Shown here one piece after another: positions 1 through 11,830 of a stretch of 64,000 bases of DNA. The position numbers and the translations under genes were made by a program. The stretch is from Pseudoscleropodium purum (Eukaryota; Streptophyta; Bryopsida; Hypnales; Brachytheciaceae). Numbering within the stretch: the first letter of the stretch is position 1; each line of letters opens with the position of its first letter. The DNA lies in assembly GCA_963969395.1 (NCBI GenBank), contig OZ017795.1:7688001-7752000 (forward strand). Reading direction: 5' to 3'. The notes under the pieces were generated by a model. That model searched no databases. It worked only from the letters and a program-made list of their open reading frames with translations, and was not told the origin of the DNA.

Positions 1-900
1 TGTGTATGGGAGATGTTGTGTGACAAGTCGGAAATGTATTGATGCAGCGCATGTGATTGGTCTGATCCTATTTGGAGTATTTTAATGGCTGTAATTGATG
101 TCCGAAACCAAGTCGGAAGTTGAAGACATGATCTGTGGTGTTGTTTGTAAATCCGAATTGGAGTTTAGGAGTGCAATAGTAAATTTTAATCACGGAACCA
201 ATGGGAAGTTGATTGGTGTGTCGTTGTAGTTTGCCGAGTTGGTCTATGAGTTCAGGTTGCTGTGGGAGCTGCCAATTCGGAGAATGTGGTAGTTGGAGTT
301 ACATGATTGACATGTATGTGAGTAGCATTCTATGAGTGAATTGGGTAAGAGAAAGATTTAACAATGGAGGGTAAGGAAATTCCCAAGTCGGACAAAAAGG
401 GATGTAAATTCTGTCAATGTCAGAGTTACAAGAAACCAAAGTGTGAAACTGGGAAGCAAAGTTCCAATTTGGTGAGAGAAGTAGTAGTTGTTGTAGTGTC
501 AGGTGACAAAACAAAGTTGGTTGAGAAAGCACGGCAATAATTGCCAGACCAAATCGGAGAAAGAAGGCTGCAGCTAGTGAGCCAAGTCGGAGTGAAAAGA
601 ACAGTTGCAGTAAAGAAGCCGAATGGGAAAAGACTGAGATCGAAGAAAAGAGAATGCTGGATCCAATTTGGGAGATAAGCATGAATTAAATATAAATAAG
701 AAAAAAATGGGAAATAAAAAAATGATAAAAATTAGTTTATTTAATTAAAGTAATTGGAATACAAATGGAAACTTAAGTCTATACTTGGTGTTTGTTTAGG
801 CCAATTAGGTATAATTAGAAACAATCCTATTTAATAACCTCCCTTGGAACGAACATAACTATTAGTTGTATAAATCCAAGTTGGTATCAACGCAGTCTAC
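1..900. repeat. Repeat-like region with recurring CCAARTCGGA motif
   Basis: No gene is recognised. A ten-base motif, CCAA(G/A/T)TCGGA, recurs at 108, 272, 383, 549 and 582, with close variants at 23, 474, 619 and 663. From about 680 the sequence turns AT-rich. At 893-909 the string TTGGTATCAACGCAGTC resembles the primer-binding site used by many plant LTR retrotransposons (complementary to initiator tRNA-Met), which would make 1-890 a possible LTR or leader remnant. No second LTR was found. The minus-strand reading frame at 299-682 has no recognisable domain and is probably chance. Confidence 0.35.
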
Positions 901-972
901 AACACTCCTTGCTTTAGTGTGACTTGCCTAGGTGGTAGCTTCCTTTTAGTTTGGCTAGCCTAGGTGACGGCT

Positions 973-1471
973 TGAATTGACCAAATTATCAAAAAAATCA
1001 TCAATACTTTTTCTGTTAACAACTATCCAAATTAATATGTCCAAATCAACAAAAAGATTAAAATTTTTGAGTTAAATTTTAATTCATTTTTTCACTGAAT
1101 CTTTTAGTAGTGGGAGTGGGTGATAATTACGTGTCCATCACTTGAAAACCCTAAAGCCATGGATGACATAGGTTTGAATTGTCAAGATGGCACTATTGTG
1201 ATGACATGGAACTTGCCACGTGCCAATTTCTATATGGTCAAATTTCCTTTGAGTTTTTTTTTCCCATTCTTAAATTGACCAAATTAACAAAAAAATCAAT
1301 ACTTTTTTTTGTTAACAACTACCTAAATTAATACGTTCAAATCAACAAAAAAATTAACAATTTTGTATTAAATTTTTGTTAATTCTGTCACTGAATCTTC
1401 TAGTAGTGGAAGTGGGCAATAATCACATGGCCATCGCTAGAAAATCCAAAAGCCATGGGTGACATGGGTTT
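973..1471 (+). repeat. Diverged direct repeat pair of about 200 bp
   Basis: Two similar blocks, about 973-1175 and 1271-1471, lie head to tail about 298 bp apart. Both run through an AAATTGACCAAATTA-like start, TTGTTAACAACTA, a TCACTGAATCTT block, TAGTAGTGG and CCATGG(A/G)TGACAT. They differ at many positions and carry small indels, so the duplication is old. No coding content was seen. Confidence 0.7.
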
Positions 1472-4079
1472 GAAAGAGTGAAAAGATAGGTGCTACCAAA
1501 TAGAAAGTAGTCACCAATGTGGTAAGGGTAGTCAATTTCCATCCAACTTTTTCTTTTTGTCAATTCGCCAAAGAAGAAAGCTTGGTGCAAATTTTCATTT
1601 TTGTGCCCCCCAAAAAGTCTTGACAGTTACTATAAGAATGTACAAAGTTGTTTTTGCTACCAAAGAATTATTGAGATTTTGTTGATTCTATTAAGGAAAT
1701 GCACTTCATGGTGTTTAAGGAGTTATTGTTGCCATGTGCAAGTCAAAATTCAAAATGTATGATCTTTACTCACATATCAATACATTAGAAGAAAATGAAG
1801 GATTTTGCAACTACACTATGCAACTAGTTTTTCAATTGCATACAATACTTTTGACTAGTTTGCGATTAGTGATAATTTGGACCCTTGGTCACAATGGGCA
1901 CCCTAAAATCTAGAAAAAAGGTGCAACAATTACTAAAATCATGACTCATATGTAACTTGTTTGCAATTTATAGATTTATAGATTTTAAAATATTAATCTC
2001 AATGATTTGTAGATTTCAAATTTTCAAATCTACTTTCTTTCTAGATTTTTGAATTTCAAATCTACCTTCTTCTAGATTTCAAAATTTCGGATATATCTTC
2101 TTTTTAAATTTCAAAAATTCATATTCATAGATTTTATAATTTCTTGAATTTTCATTATTTTTTTTTTTCTATAGATTGTAGAAATCCTATAATTCTATCA
2201 AAAAATTCATTGTATAAGACTACAACAACTTCTAAGTCTTATATGTTCAATCTAATGGTACTCTTTACAATTAATATGGGACAATTGATATAAGACAAAT
2301 GAGAATGAACTTTGAATGCAATTAGGAAACAACTAGAAAACAACTAAGAAACAACTATGGTCATTTTATAGTTGCAATCTTTTTATAGTTGTTTCCTAGT
2401 GATTTTTTGCAACTACAAAATGACTATTGTATAACTAAAACAATGTATCAATGTTGTAAAACAATGACATAAAATAATTACATTAGATTTGGTGCTAATA
2501 AAGAGGATTACAATTGCATGATAGTTGTATAGGACAGTAGTTGCATGGTAGCTGGTTGTACCAGATAAGTTTTTCCTTTAGTGATACCAAACTATTATGT
2601 CTACAATTTGTAATGAAGTCTTTGATTACACCAAATGCAAAGGTGAGGGGGGCAAATTTTAAAGGTTTTGATTGGGTGAAATCCTTAAAATGTGGATTTA
2701 TACCATGAACTGAGAGGGGATAGATCTCTAAGAAGGCCCAATGATATGGAACACATGTTTATTCTATATGGCATCAAAAACCTTCAAATTTTAAGTCCCA
2801 AAAATTTTAATAAGGGATGACGACCCATTTCTGACCACTTAAAGAATTTAGCATACTAGTAGCTGCTAGATGGGCGTCTTCGCAAAAATTGATTTAAGAA
2901 GGATTCTAAAAAAATTTACATTCTTTTGGTCCAAATTGAAACTACTAGTCAAATTTTTTTTCCTAAAGATTCTCTGCAAACTATTCTTGTTATATAGGCT
3001 GTTGTAATTCCAACCATAGGTTGGTTACAAAATTGATGTAAGTAATAATTATGTACATGCCGTGATCATTATGTGTTGTCAATGTATACTTTTTGGACAT
3101 TTCTATAGCTTCTATAGGTCTTGCTATATGTGAGCTATAATGTAAATAGAGCTATGATTGGAAATAGAGCATCCTATACTATGAAAATAGAAGAATGGTC
3201 GGAAATGGGTTGTTTGCTATAGAACTCAAAATTCACATCCTCTAGAAAAATTATAGTAGCTTGAATTTCTAGGGTCTTTATTGAAAAGTGTTAATTTTAA
3301 TGTTTAATATAAAATAAAAATAAAAATTCTTATACTTTTCAATACTTTTTGGCATTTCACACCTTTTTAGGAGTTTAAATCAATTCAAAGGTTACAACTT
3401 TCACAAGAAGACTTCTCAATGACAAATGTGGTGGAGGGGGGGGAGGTCTTAAAAAAGAGACTTCTTAAATTTTTAGCTCCCTAGCTTTTGATGTAAACTA
3501 GACTTGAGTATTACATGAATATCTAGCTAGAATTTAGAATGTCACTTCATACTAGGATGGCCACAAAGTGTAACCCTAAAAGTCAATTTGAAATTTTTAT
3601 TTTTATTTAAAGTTCATTGTATACTTTTATTACATGTGAAATACAATTGTTTACAAATGAGGAAAGTTTCACATAATTATGTAAATTTTTTAATTGTGAT
3701 CATTATCAAAATAAAAGATTTCTAAAATTGCTACATATATAAAAAAAATGAAATTATTACAAAATTTCCCTTATAATAGAAGTGTTAATGAAAAACAATA
3801 ACAAAACAAAACAAAAAATAATTTTATTTTCTACATCGTAAACATCACTAGTCATGACTAAAAATCAAATTAATTTCCACATGTCTAAATTAGCCATTTT
3901 ATAATTGGCTAATTTGAATTCAAGATTTATTAATAAGTAAAATGTACATAATTTGCCAAAACAAATTTACATTTGCCAAGACTTCCATGTCAACCAAAGT
4001 CTATAGATTTATAATCTTGAGAAAACAAGCCTATTAAAACTTTTTAAATCTTCAATTCTTCATTAGGGCTATGTTACGT
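1472..4079. other. AT-rich intergenic DNA, no gene seen
   Basis: No reading frame with recognisable content. At 1980-2160 a degenerate AGATTTCAAA/TTTCAAATCTAC motif repeats several times. Between 2310 and 2560 the string AACAACTA/TAGTTGT recurs on both strands, which gives weak foldback potential. The rest is unstructured AT-rich sequence with homopolymer runs. Confidence 0.5.
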
Positions 4080-4910
4080 TGTTTATTGAGCTACCAATGA
4101 TGCTAGGTTGAAAGTTTTGGGACCCCATTTGAGGAGTGGGAGACTTTGGTGATGAGATTTTTCACACAAATATTGGAGCCCAAAAACATTAGATTTATAT
4201 TGATAATTAATTTTTCATTGATATACTTTGCTTGTTTATATAAATTCTACTTAAATTATAGAAAATTTTCTAGAATATTGACCAAAAATTTAGAAAAGTG
4301 AATCTACAATGATAGATTGTTGATTTTCTAATTTTAAAATGATATAGTAAATAAAATATGCACTATGATGTTCTACACTATGATATAAACCTATGGCTAA
4401 AGATTTTCAAAAAAATTGAGCTTTATTGCATTTAATGTGAATTTTTTCACTTTTTATTGAGAAATTCAAGATAATTCCAAATTTTCCTCCAAAAATAATG
4501 ATGTGAAAAGTTTACAAATGAATATAAGACATATGATCACATCTTTAAAAAATCAATACAAAAAATCATATTTTTTTAGTGCTTGCAAAATGAGGTTTGA
4601 AAATATATTTATAAGCTTGTCCTTAGAGGGTTAAAAGTGTTTAGATTTCAAGACAATTGAATTATAAAGACTTTTAACCCTCAAAAGACGAGCCTACAAT
4701 TATATTTTGAAACCTCATTTTAGAGGCATGGTTGTTATTATGTGAGCTTAGAGTCACATGCACCTAAAAGACTATACACCTATGTAATAAGGGTTCATAT
4801 TATAGAAACCTTCTATGATTAGAGGATACCTATCTTATAAACAACAACACTAGCATGCAAGCTTAGAGTGGCAAGCTTGTGAGTTGTGAGTGTAGAGCTT
4901 ATGAGCCTAG
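4080..4910 (+). repeat. Dispersed repeat, copy A (inverted partner near 39 kb)
   Basis: This block matches the reverse complement of about 39,010-39,700. Shared landmarks include GAGCTAC(C/T)AATGATGCTAGG at 4091, a GATTTTTCACAC block, ATTAGATTTATATTG, and TTTCTAGAATATT near 4270, continuing to about 4580. The order of landmarks is the same once one copy is inverted. Near 4626-4690 this copy has a hairpin made by GAGGGTTAAAAGT and ACTTTTAACCCTC. No coding potential, terminal repeats or target duplication was found, so the element class is unknown. Confidence 0.65.
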
Positions 4911-5399
4911 AGCCTCCAACACTTTTTTTTCTAAAATTTTCAAAAAAGAATTAAGTCTAAATTCTTTTTAAAAACAAAAGATACATTACTATTTATAATA
5001 AGTTTTAGGACCTATGATTGCTATTCCTATGACCGTGGATTTTGTTTAATTTTTTTCATACTCTTGCATGCAATTGCCATTTTAAGTAGGAATAATCCTT
5101 CAAACCTCAATACATAATAAATCACTTAGTTTGCCCACTACAATTCTTCTCTCTGCTCAATTACAATTTTTTTTATATAAACAAAGGTGAATATTACCTA
5201 GCCTTTATTACAATTGCCTAATACAACTCTTAACAAGCAACTTAGTATAAAGACTGCATCCATCAATATAATTTAGGGCCTCGTGGAATTCGGAGTTGAG
5301 CCATCACATTATAGTCTTATGGACCTCTTTCAAATATTCTTCAACCCAAAAGAGCAACCATTCTTGGAGAAAACAAAACTATAAGATACAAAAAAAACG
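4911..5399. other. AT-rich intergenic DNA, nothing recognised
   Basis: Unstructured AT-rich sequence between a dispersed repeat and a purine-rich tract. I see no gene, RNA or element boundary. Confidence 0.5.
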
Positions 5400-5645
5400 T
5401 CCTCCCTCCAAAATAAAAAAAATAGAGAGTTCTTTAAAAAAAATGGAAAGAAAAAAAGAAAAATAAGGGAATCACAATTAAAAAATAATAGAAAGAAAAA
5501 CAAAAATTGAAGGAAAAAAAAGGAATACAATAAAAAATAAAGAGTAAATGAAAAAAAAAGGCAAAAAAATTAAATGTGAAAGAAAAAAATAGAAATTCAG
5601 TGAAAATAAGGGGAAAAAAAGAAAAAATGAAAGCAAACAAAAAAA
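5400..5645. repeat. Poly-A/purine-rich low-complexity tract
   Basis: About 250 bp made almost entirely of A and G, with runs of A broken by G and occasional T or C. The Phe/Ser-rich reading frames on the complementary strand here are a composition artefact. Confidence 0.8.
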
Positions 5646-7257
5646 TTCATATTCCTACATGTATTACTTGATTAGTGGTGACAATTGTTGTTCTTGGATA
5701 TTTATATCTCTTTATTTCAAAACATTTGATTCATGAGATATGGTCCCAAACATTATGAATGCATAAACATTTTCCATTCTATAGGATTCAAATCATTACA
5801 ATTGCAACAAATGTAAATTAATACAATACAAATGAAGTGTATAGAAGAATGTAGCCATGTATATGTTGAAATAGTAATGATTCCTACTTGCATTAGAAGT
5901 AACTTCAACTTGTTGAAACTATAATTCAATGCATGAATGAATTTGTCATTATAAATGTTTATTTTGTAGAAGTACCAATACAAGTAATACAAGTACTTGC
6001 AATTCACGTACTGTTGACAACCTCCAATAGCAAAAATAACCATATTCATGAAGTCTAAGCATAAGCACGTGGTGAACATACCAACTATACTTCAATATAC
6101 ATTTTTGTTATAGTTTGCCCTGGTCTTTAGCAACACAATTGCACCTAGCCCTAGAAATGAAAGCAAAGTCACTTCTACTATTTGCCCTTTAATCCCTAAA
6201 GTCCCATTGTCCCCTTGAGGGACAAATTAGATTTCAGGCAAGTTCCTGTGACCTCAATTTTTGGTGAATTGTTTTGAAACTTTCTTGTAAGATGGAAAAA
6301 TTGATTATCTACGTGGGAATATAATTTTTATTTCAATTGGTCCCTAGGAGAAAAAATTATACCACAAAAAGTGTGAAATTGAACTTGGTGGGCAACACAA
6401 AAAAAATTGCAAAAAATCAAAATAAATTTTTTTTCCGTTGAAATGTTTTATTTTTGTCTATACATGAAGCTTTGATTTGTTCTATTTGGACTAATGATGA
6501 GAAATTCAAGGACAATCTTGTTTTTCGGGCAATTTCAGCATCTTTTTGAAAATATAACTTGTAGGATTCATTGAAAATGCAATTTTCACAATTTTCCACA
6601 ATTTTTTTTTTGAGAATGTTGTATTTGCTTGCTAAAACAATCCTACCATTGGGATTATTGTCTTTCAATTCCATCTTGGAGTTATTAACGGTTTAGTTTT
6701 TTTTTCCAATCTTGGACCTACTTCTACTTAGCATTTTTTTAAAGAATGAAAATCAAGTGTGTTTTTTGAATTTTTTTTCCTGGACTTTCAATTCAATTCT
6801 TCAACATAAAAAAATTTAAATTCAAAGTTTGTAGTGCAAAAAGATTCCACAATTGGTGATTAAAGTCATCTAAAATTGCAGGTCAGTGTTAAAAAAAACT
6901 TTCTTTTTCAACTTTGAATGCTAATATCTTCTAATCTATATGGTCAAACTTCATGAAATTTTAACCATGTGAGCTAAGACAAGTGAAGTACAAGATCCTA
7001 TAGTTAGATTTTAAGAAAATGTTTTGTTTTTCTTGGATGAACGCAGCAAAAATGATAGTTTTGAATGGTTTGTGGTAGAAAAATGGCCTTAGGACTTTAG
7101 GGGTTAACATACATTGAGCACTAACACTCTACTGCTTGTTCCATTGTCTTGTAGTTGGTGCATTTACAATTCACTATATGGTTTGGTTGTTCCTAATTGT
7201 TCAATACATGTCTACATTTATTGGTGGCAATTGATCATATAAGATGCTCTTGAATAT
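5646..7257. other. AT-rich intergenic DNA, no gene seen
   Basis: Several short minus-strand frames exist (for example 5753-6079 and 6417-6674), but none shows a domain, a coding-like composition or neighbouring exons. No repeat boundary was identified. Confidence 0.45.
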
Positions 7258-7475
7258 CACTAGAAAAAACTCACATTTTAGATGACGTTTTGTAATTTTT
7301 TTAAAATGGATTTTAGGTGATGTTTATTACAACAATCCCATGTTTTAAATCAACAATATGTCCAACATAACATCAATATTGACATAAAAACATGGATTTG
7401 TTGCAATAAGACATCACCTAAAATTTGTTTAAAAAAATTACAAAACACCACCTAAAATGTGGAGTTCTTATAATG
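7258..7475. mobile_element. Foldback MITE with CACTA-like ends
   Basis: A 218-bp inverted repeat. The left arm (7258-7342) and right arm (7391-7475) pair along nearly their whole 85 bp, including the shared core TTTTGTAATTTTTTTAAA and TTTTAGGTGATGT, around a 48-bp loop. It starts CACTAGAAAA and ends TTATAATG, so one end keeps the CACTA signature and the other has decayed. It is flanked by the trinucleotide TAT on both sides (7255-7257 and 7476-7478), the 3-bp duplication size of the CACTA superfamily. No coding capacity. A foldback element of another superfamily is possible. Confidence 0.7.
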
Positions 7476-8120
7476 TATATTAGATATTTTGAAGTGCCAA
7501 ATGCCACACTAATTAAAAAATTGCACACTAAGGGACCTAAGTTGGATGTAAAAACTCTTTTTTTGGATTGAAATTTATTATTTGAAGTTGCACAAATTTA
7601 AATTTTCTTAAAAAAATTCAGAATTATATTCAAACATAATATATATGCTTTGTTTAAAAAAAAATTCTAGAATGTTTTAAATGGAGTAACCACAAAATAC
7701 CACATATAACCAACCCTTTTGGTCCTTAGTTGCTACAATATTAAAATAAATGTTATATCAAAGTAGATGAAGATTATAGATGACATATGCAATTCATTAT
7801 TGTCCTCATTGTAGGTCTAAAATCTTGATTTGTGGTTCAAAGTGGTATCCGTTTCTAATGAAAGGTCAGATCTAGTCATTATTGCCAAATTTGTAAACCA
7901 ATTGTGAATGACTAGTTGTTCTATTTTGAATGTTGTTGCTATCAACTTGCAAACATTGCAACTTTTAGCAAGGTGTATGTTGCTTTAAGGTTTAGGCATT
8001 TAGGATTTTAGGATATAGGTTTTATTTTATTAGCCAAAAGACGAGCATTGAGAATCTTGAGATGATGAAGAGTATTGTATTTGTTGTGTATAGTGGCCTT
8101 GGTTTTAAGTATTTAAGTCC
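7476..8120. other. AT-rich intergenic DNA, nothing recognised
   Basis: Unstructured AT-rich sequence up to the retroelement-like block. GTGGTATCCG at 7842 faintly resembles a primer-binding site but lacks context. Confidence 0.4.
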
Positions 8121-8121
8121 A

Positions 8122-8660
8122 AAGTGGTAACAAGTGAGCACGATGGTGAGTTGATCGTCATATGTAGTTGAGGAGGAACAACCTTTGATGCACCTTAAGT
8201 TGCAATTCACTCTTGAATCAATGAGGAGGAGAACACGATCAACAATTGCTACTTTGCCTACCTCTCGACAAGGGAAGAGGCCCATTAAAGAAGAGGAGGA
8301 CAATGTAGAAGACGAAGAAGAGGGCGAAGACAAGGAGCAAGAGGAGGACAAGATCGGAGGTGATGTTGATGGGCTTGAGGAAATCGCGATGTTGGGTGCT
8401 TGTGCATCTCAAACAATTCTGGGGTCCATCCAATTCATCATGGTTGCATCTATCGGGGGTCCAAATTGGCACTACTAAAACTCCAGTTTCAAAAAGTCGG
8501 CCTACCAAGAAGAAGAAGAAGGTTGACTCTTTGCAGGCCTTATTAGAGTCGCTAGCATATATTCTGAAGCAACAAGAGGAAATGAGGCGTGAACAATGTT
8601 GCATGCGTAGTCTAGGCGTAAGTATTTTTACATACGAAAATGTGGTAAGATAACACAAAT
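8122..8660 (+). pseudogene. Broken gag-like leader of a retroelement
   Basis: AAGTGGTAACAAGTGAGC near 8121 resembles a decayed initiator-tRNA primer-binding site. About 90 bp downstream a reading frame opens with a basic stretch (MRRRTRS, from about 8218), followed by a strongly acidic Glu/Asp run and then a stop at 8478. An overlapping frame (8360-8653) continues with a Lys-rich stretch and a QALLESLAYILKQQEEMRRE segment that looks helical. A primer site, a short charged start and a frameshift fit the beginning of a gag gene that has lost its frame. No zinc knuckle, protease or reverse transcriptase was seen, so the identification is tentative. Confidence 0.35.
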
Positions 8661-10318
8661 TATAGTACTAGGGAATTCTAGATGCCTTTCCAAACTCCAA
8701 TATTTGGATGGTCATTTCTTCCTCTTCCAACTACTCTCTTTCTCGGAATCACTACTATCCAAATTGGAATCCAAGTTTGGTATCACCCGGTTTTCTAGTT
8801 TTGCCCCGTAACAAACTAGTTTTCAGTTCCTCTGTTTTACCATTAGAGGGTTCACTATTGATCTTTTGAGTGGTAGGGACTTTACCACTCTAGCCTATTC
8901 ACTACACAAACAAAAACAAACAACAAACACCCAAATACTCAAGGTGTTGTAGAGTAGAAGGTAGATCTGGATCCTCACAACATCCCGGATGGTCGATCTG
9001 GAATGTAGGTCACTCAAAACTACGTTCACTCCTTACTACGATGGCAGATCTTAGACATTCAACTTACTAAGGGGGTAATCTTTCTAGGTGTATGATGGAT
9101 CTCAAGATTGGTAGACTTTGTGATGAGTGGGAATTTCCTCTGACAATCGTTAATCTCCGTATAGAATTGTTTCCAATTCTGGATCTACACTTACACCACT
9201 CTTCACTAAAAACCGGATTATTGTTCCGGTAGTTCAAAGACACCACGTGTAGCTCCCTCGTTTGGTATCTAACATCATTACAATAGTACTCCCTTAGTCT
9301 AATCAAATTATCCAAAATCCGGATTCCTCCTCACCCATCCTTCTAACATCTCAATACTCAAACAACAAACCAACACAATCCGGATACACGGTTGGAACTA
9401 GAATGTTCACCAAGTGACTCAAATTAAAGAAGGGAATGGAATACAACAAAATAATTGCTAGGATGGAATGAGAGGGCAACAAACTTGCCTACCTTTAAAA
9501 ATCAAAATCAAAACCAAAGTCAACACCTAAACAGCCAAAAAAGCACCTCAGAAATCAGAGCAACCACCAATGAACAACTCGGGATATCCAAAACATCCTC
9601 AATCCAACTATTCCTACAAATCCGGAATGCCTAAAAGGATCCGGAACCTGGATCTACACTTCAAAATCCCATTCCAGATAAAAAAAAGATCCTACCTAAC
9701 TACCTACGTTCTATCTACCCCGTCATGCCTTCTTGGAGTTGCTTCCACTTTGACTATCCAGAGTCTTCACTGAAGCCTTCACTGAAGCCTTTACTGGCAT
9801 ATTCTTCGATGATGACCGAGTTTGGTGCTTCTATGAAACCTTGGAAGGCGAGTCTTCCGATTCCATCTCTTCCTCAGATTCAGAATTTTTAGTACCTCTT
9901 CATTCGCCTCTTGAATCTCTTGAATCTCCGGGTCCTTGGCTTGCGGTGATTCACTCAATTTAATCTCAGCACGATCTCGTTTTGGCGTCGACTACTACAT
10001 ATGAGAGAAATCTTGTAGATGAGATTGAGCCAGATTTGTCATTACTCCAATCCGTGCGTCAAGGTTGCCACAAATTGTCAATTCGGGTACCCTAAAATTT
10101 TCGGTTGTGACTATTTTTGGTGGTGGGAAAATTGGGATGAAAAATGCTTGTTCTACTAGAACAGACTTCCCGCTTGTCCTTTTTTCTGGCTCAAGTCCCA
10201 CTGGTTCTGATCGAGTTCGTGCTTGGCTACCTAAGGGTCCTGCAGTTGGAGTGAGGATAGACTTCAGTCCTTCCGATTGGGGCTAGATCAGGCCACTTAA
10301 AGCCTACCGGATCGGAGT
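8661..10318. other. Less AT-rich repeat-like region, unassigned
   Basis: Composition is more balanced than the flanks, with many CCGGAT/ATCCGG motifs shared with the degenerate ORF immediately to the right. Short frames occur on both strands (9067-9315 minus, 9570-9773 plus, 9995-10286 both) without recognisable domains. It is probably the downstream part of the minus-strand element at 10.3-11.8 kb. No terminal repeat was located. Confidence 0.35.
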
Positions 10319-11830
10319 CTATCGAATCGGAGTATTCCGGAATATGCTCCTTGGGACTTCCAAAAATCCTTTTAAGTTGATGGCCCGTTTTGGATCCAAG
10401 TACCCTAGCAACTTCCGCATGTCTTTCAATACAATCTCCATCTGGGCTTCAAAATCGACCAGAATCTTTACCATCCTGGATCCGGTCATGTGCTTTATTT
10501 TTGCCAACTAGGCAATATAGAGGTCAACTTGGATCACCGTATGTTTCGTAACCATGACGAGTTCCTTGAGGTCATGGATGAGCCGGAGAGCCTTCGTTTC
10601 CTTCCGTCTTGTTGCGTTTAGCTCCCCCTCTATCCACTCGAGTTGGAACTTGAAGCTATCCCTTTTCTCCTCCAACGTCCAGATTTGTTTTTCCTTTTGT
10701 CGGAATTCCTCTGGATTCGGACGTTTCCGAATCTCCTTTAAAATTAGGTCCGACTCTACCTTGATTTCCTTTGCGATAAGAAGCATGTGATTTTCTAAGT
10801 CACCATACATTTGTTTGGCCTGTTGCATCCATTGCATTCCGACTTCAAAAAATTTGAGCTCTTAGGGATGTTCCGGATCGGGTATTGGTTCCTCCCGTTT
10901 CGGTGTTGGCGCCTTCCCCCATGCTGCCAGATCTGTGGACTTCCTTCGTTTCCGATCCACTACTTTTTTTCCTCTTCCAGTTGCTCTTCTTCGGATTCTT
11001 TCTCCTCCTTTTCTAGCTTTTCCGTGAAGCCATACTTCAAGATTTCGATTGTAGTGTTGTACTCAATCGTCTCCCTGGCACTTAAGACCTCCTTGTAGTG
11101 ATAGAGGTGAAACAAATATGGCGTGATAGGGTTGTGCTTTGCTCAGCCTACATGCTCTACCAGCTTACCCACAACTCCCTGAATCACTCTTCCTCAATGG
11201 ATGATCCGGTCCTCAAAAGCCTTGAAAATGGTGTTGGCCACCGTGACCATAACACAGGTAGGCTTTTCCGGATATAAGATTGGAATGAGAAAGTTCAATA
11301 TTCGTCTATGCCTCTTGTTTTTACAATCGCTAATGGCGAAACCCTCTTTTAAGTGGGCTTGACCCCGGAACTTTCCGGCTACATACTTGTCCACTCTTCC
11401 GACTAATCCAAGCCCATTCTTCTTAAACGAATAGACATCTGCCCAAATGTCTTCCATCCAAGCTACGGGTTGACCTCTCACTATCAACTTGTACTAATTT
11501 AGAACTCCATAAATGAGTTCTTAAATCATCTCCTCGTTCTTCATGCTCCACGACCTATCTAACAACCTGACACATCCAATATACATGAGGTCCTCCTCTA
11601 ATTGCGCTCGGTGACCGGGATTGGAAGGGATAACCGGACAAACCATCTGAGCTACAATTCTAGACTTTTGTTTATTCAAGTCGACAACCGCCGCTATGGA
11701 TCACTAACTAGTAAACCTAATCCGGTACTACTCCTTCCGTCTCTTCCAATCTCAGTCACCAACTCACCATTCTTTCTTTTAACTATACGTTCATTAAGTT
11801 CAACAAGCAAAGAAGGAGAAAAAGAGGAGT
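10319..11830 (-). pseudogene. Broken conifer-type repeat-associated ORF
   Basis: Read on the minus strand, one coherent protein can be followed from about 11,720 down to 10,319, interrupted by stops and frameshifts. An N-terminal segment precedes 11,487. A globular segment at 11,487-11,194 contains PVAWMEDIWADVYSF, then VDKYVAGKFRG, then KNKRHRRILNFLIPILYPEK. After stops comes a stretch containing VVGKLVEHVG and PYLFHLYHYKEVL, followed by an acidic Glu/Lys tract near 11,000. Two coiled-coil-like segments close it (10,837-10,508, and 10,507-10,319 beyond a stop). I recall similar repeated ORFs of unknown function in conifer drafts, often near retrotransposons; that is memory, not a search. I assign no function. 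The stops show this copy is dead. Confidence 0.5.

Noticed and set aside
888..912. TGGTATCAACGCAG identical to part of a cDNA template-switching adaptor
   Set aside because: The bases on either side do not match the adaptor, and the string is also close to a plant initiator-tRNA primer-binding site. Contamination is unlikely.
2555..2575. TTTTTCCTTTAGTG as a CACTA right end
   Set aside because: No matching CACTA left end or 3-bp duplication was found upstream.
5330..5640. Phe-rich minus-strand frames that look like membrane proteins
   Set aside because: They come from a poly-A/purine tract on the other strand.
8239..8658. 139-aa minus-strand frame
   Set aside because: Opposite strand of the acidic gag-like segment; Leu/Phe/Val-rich by composition.
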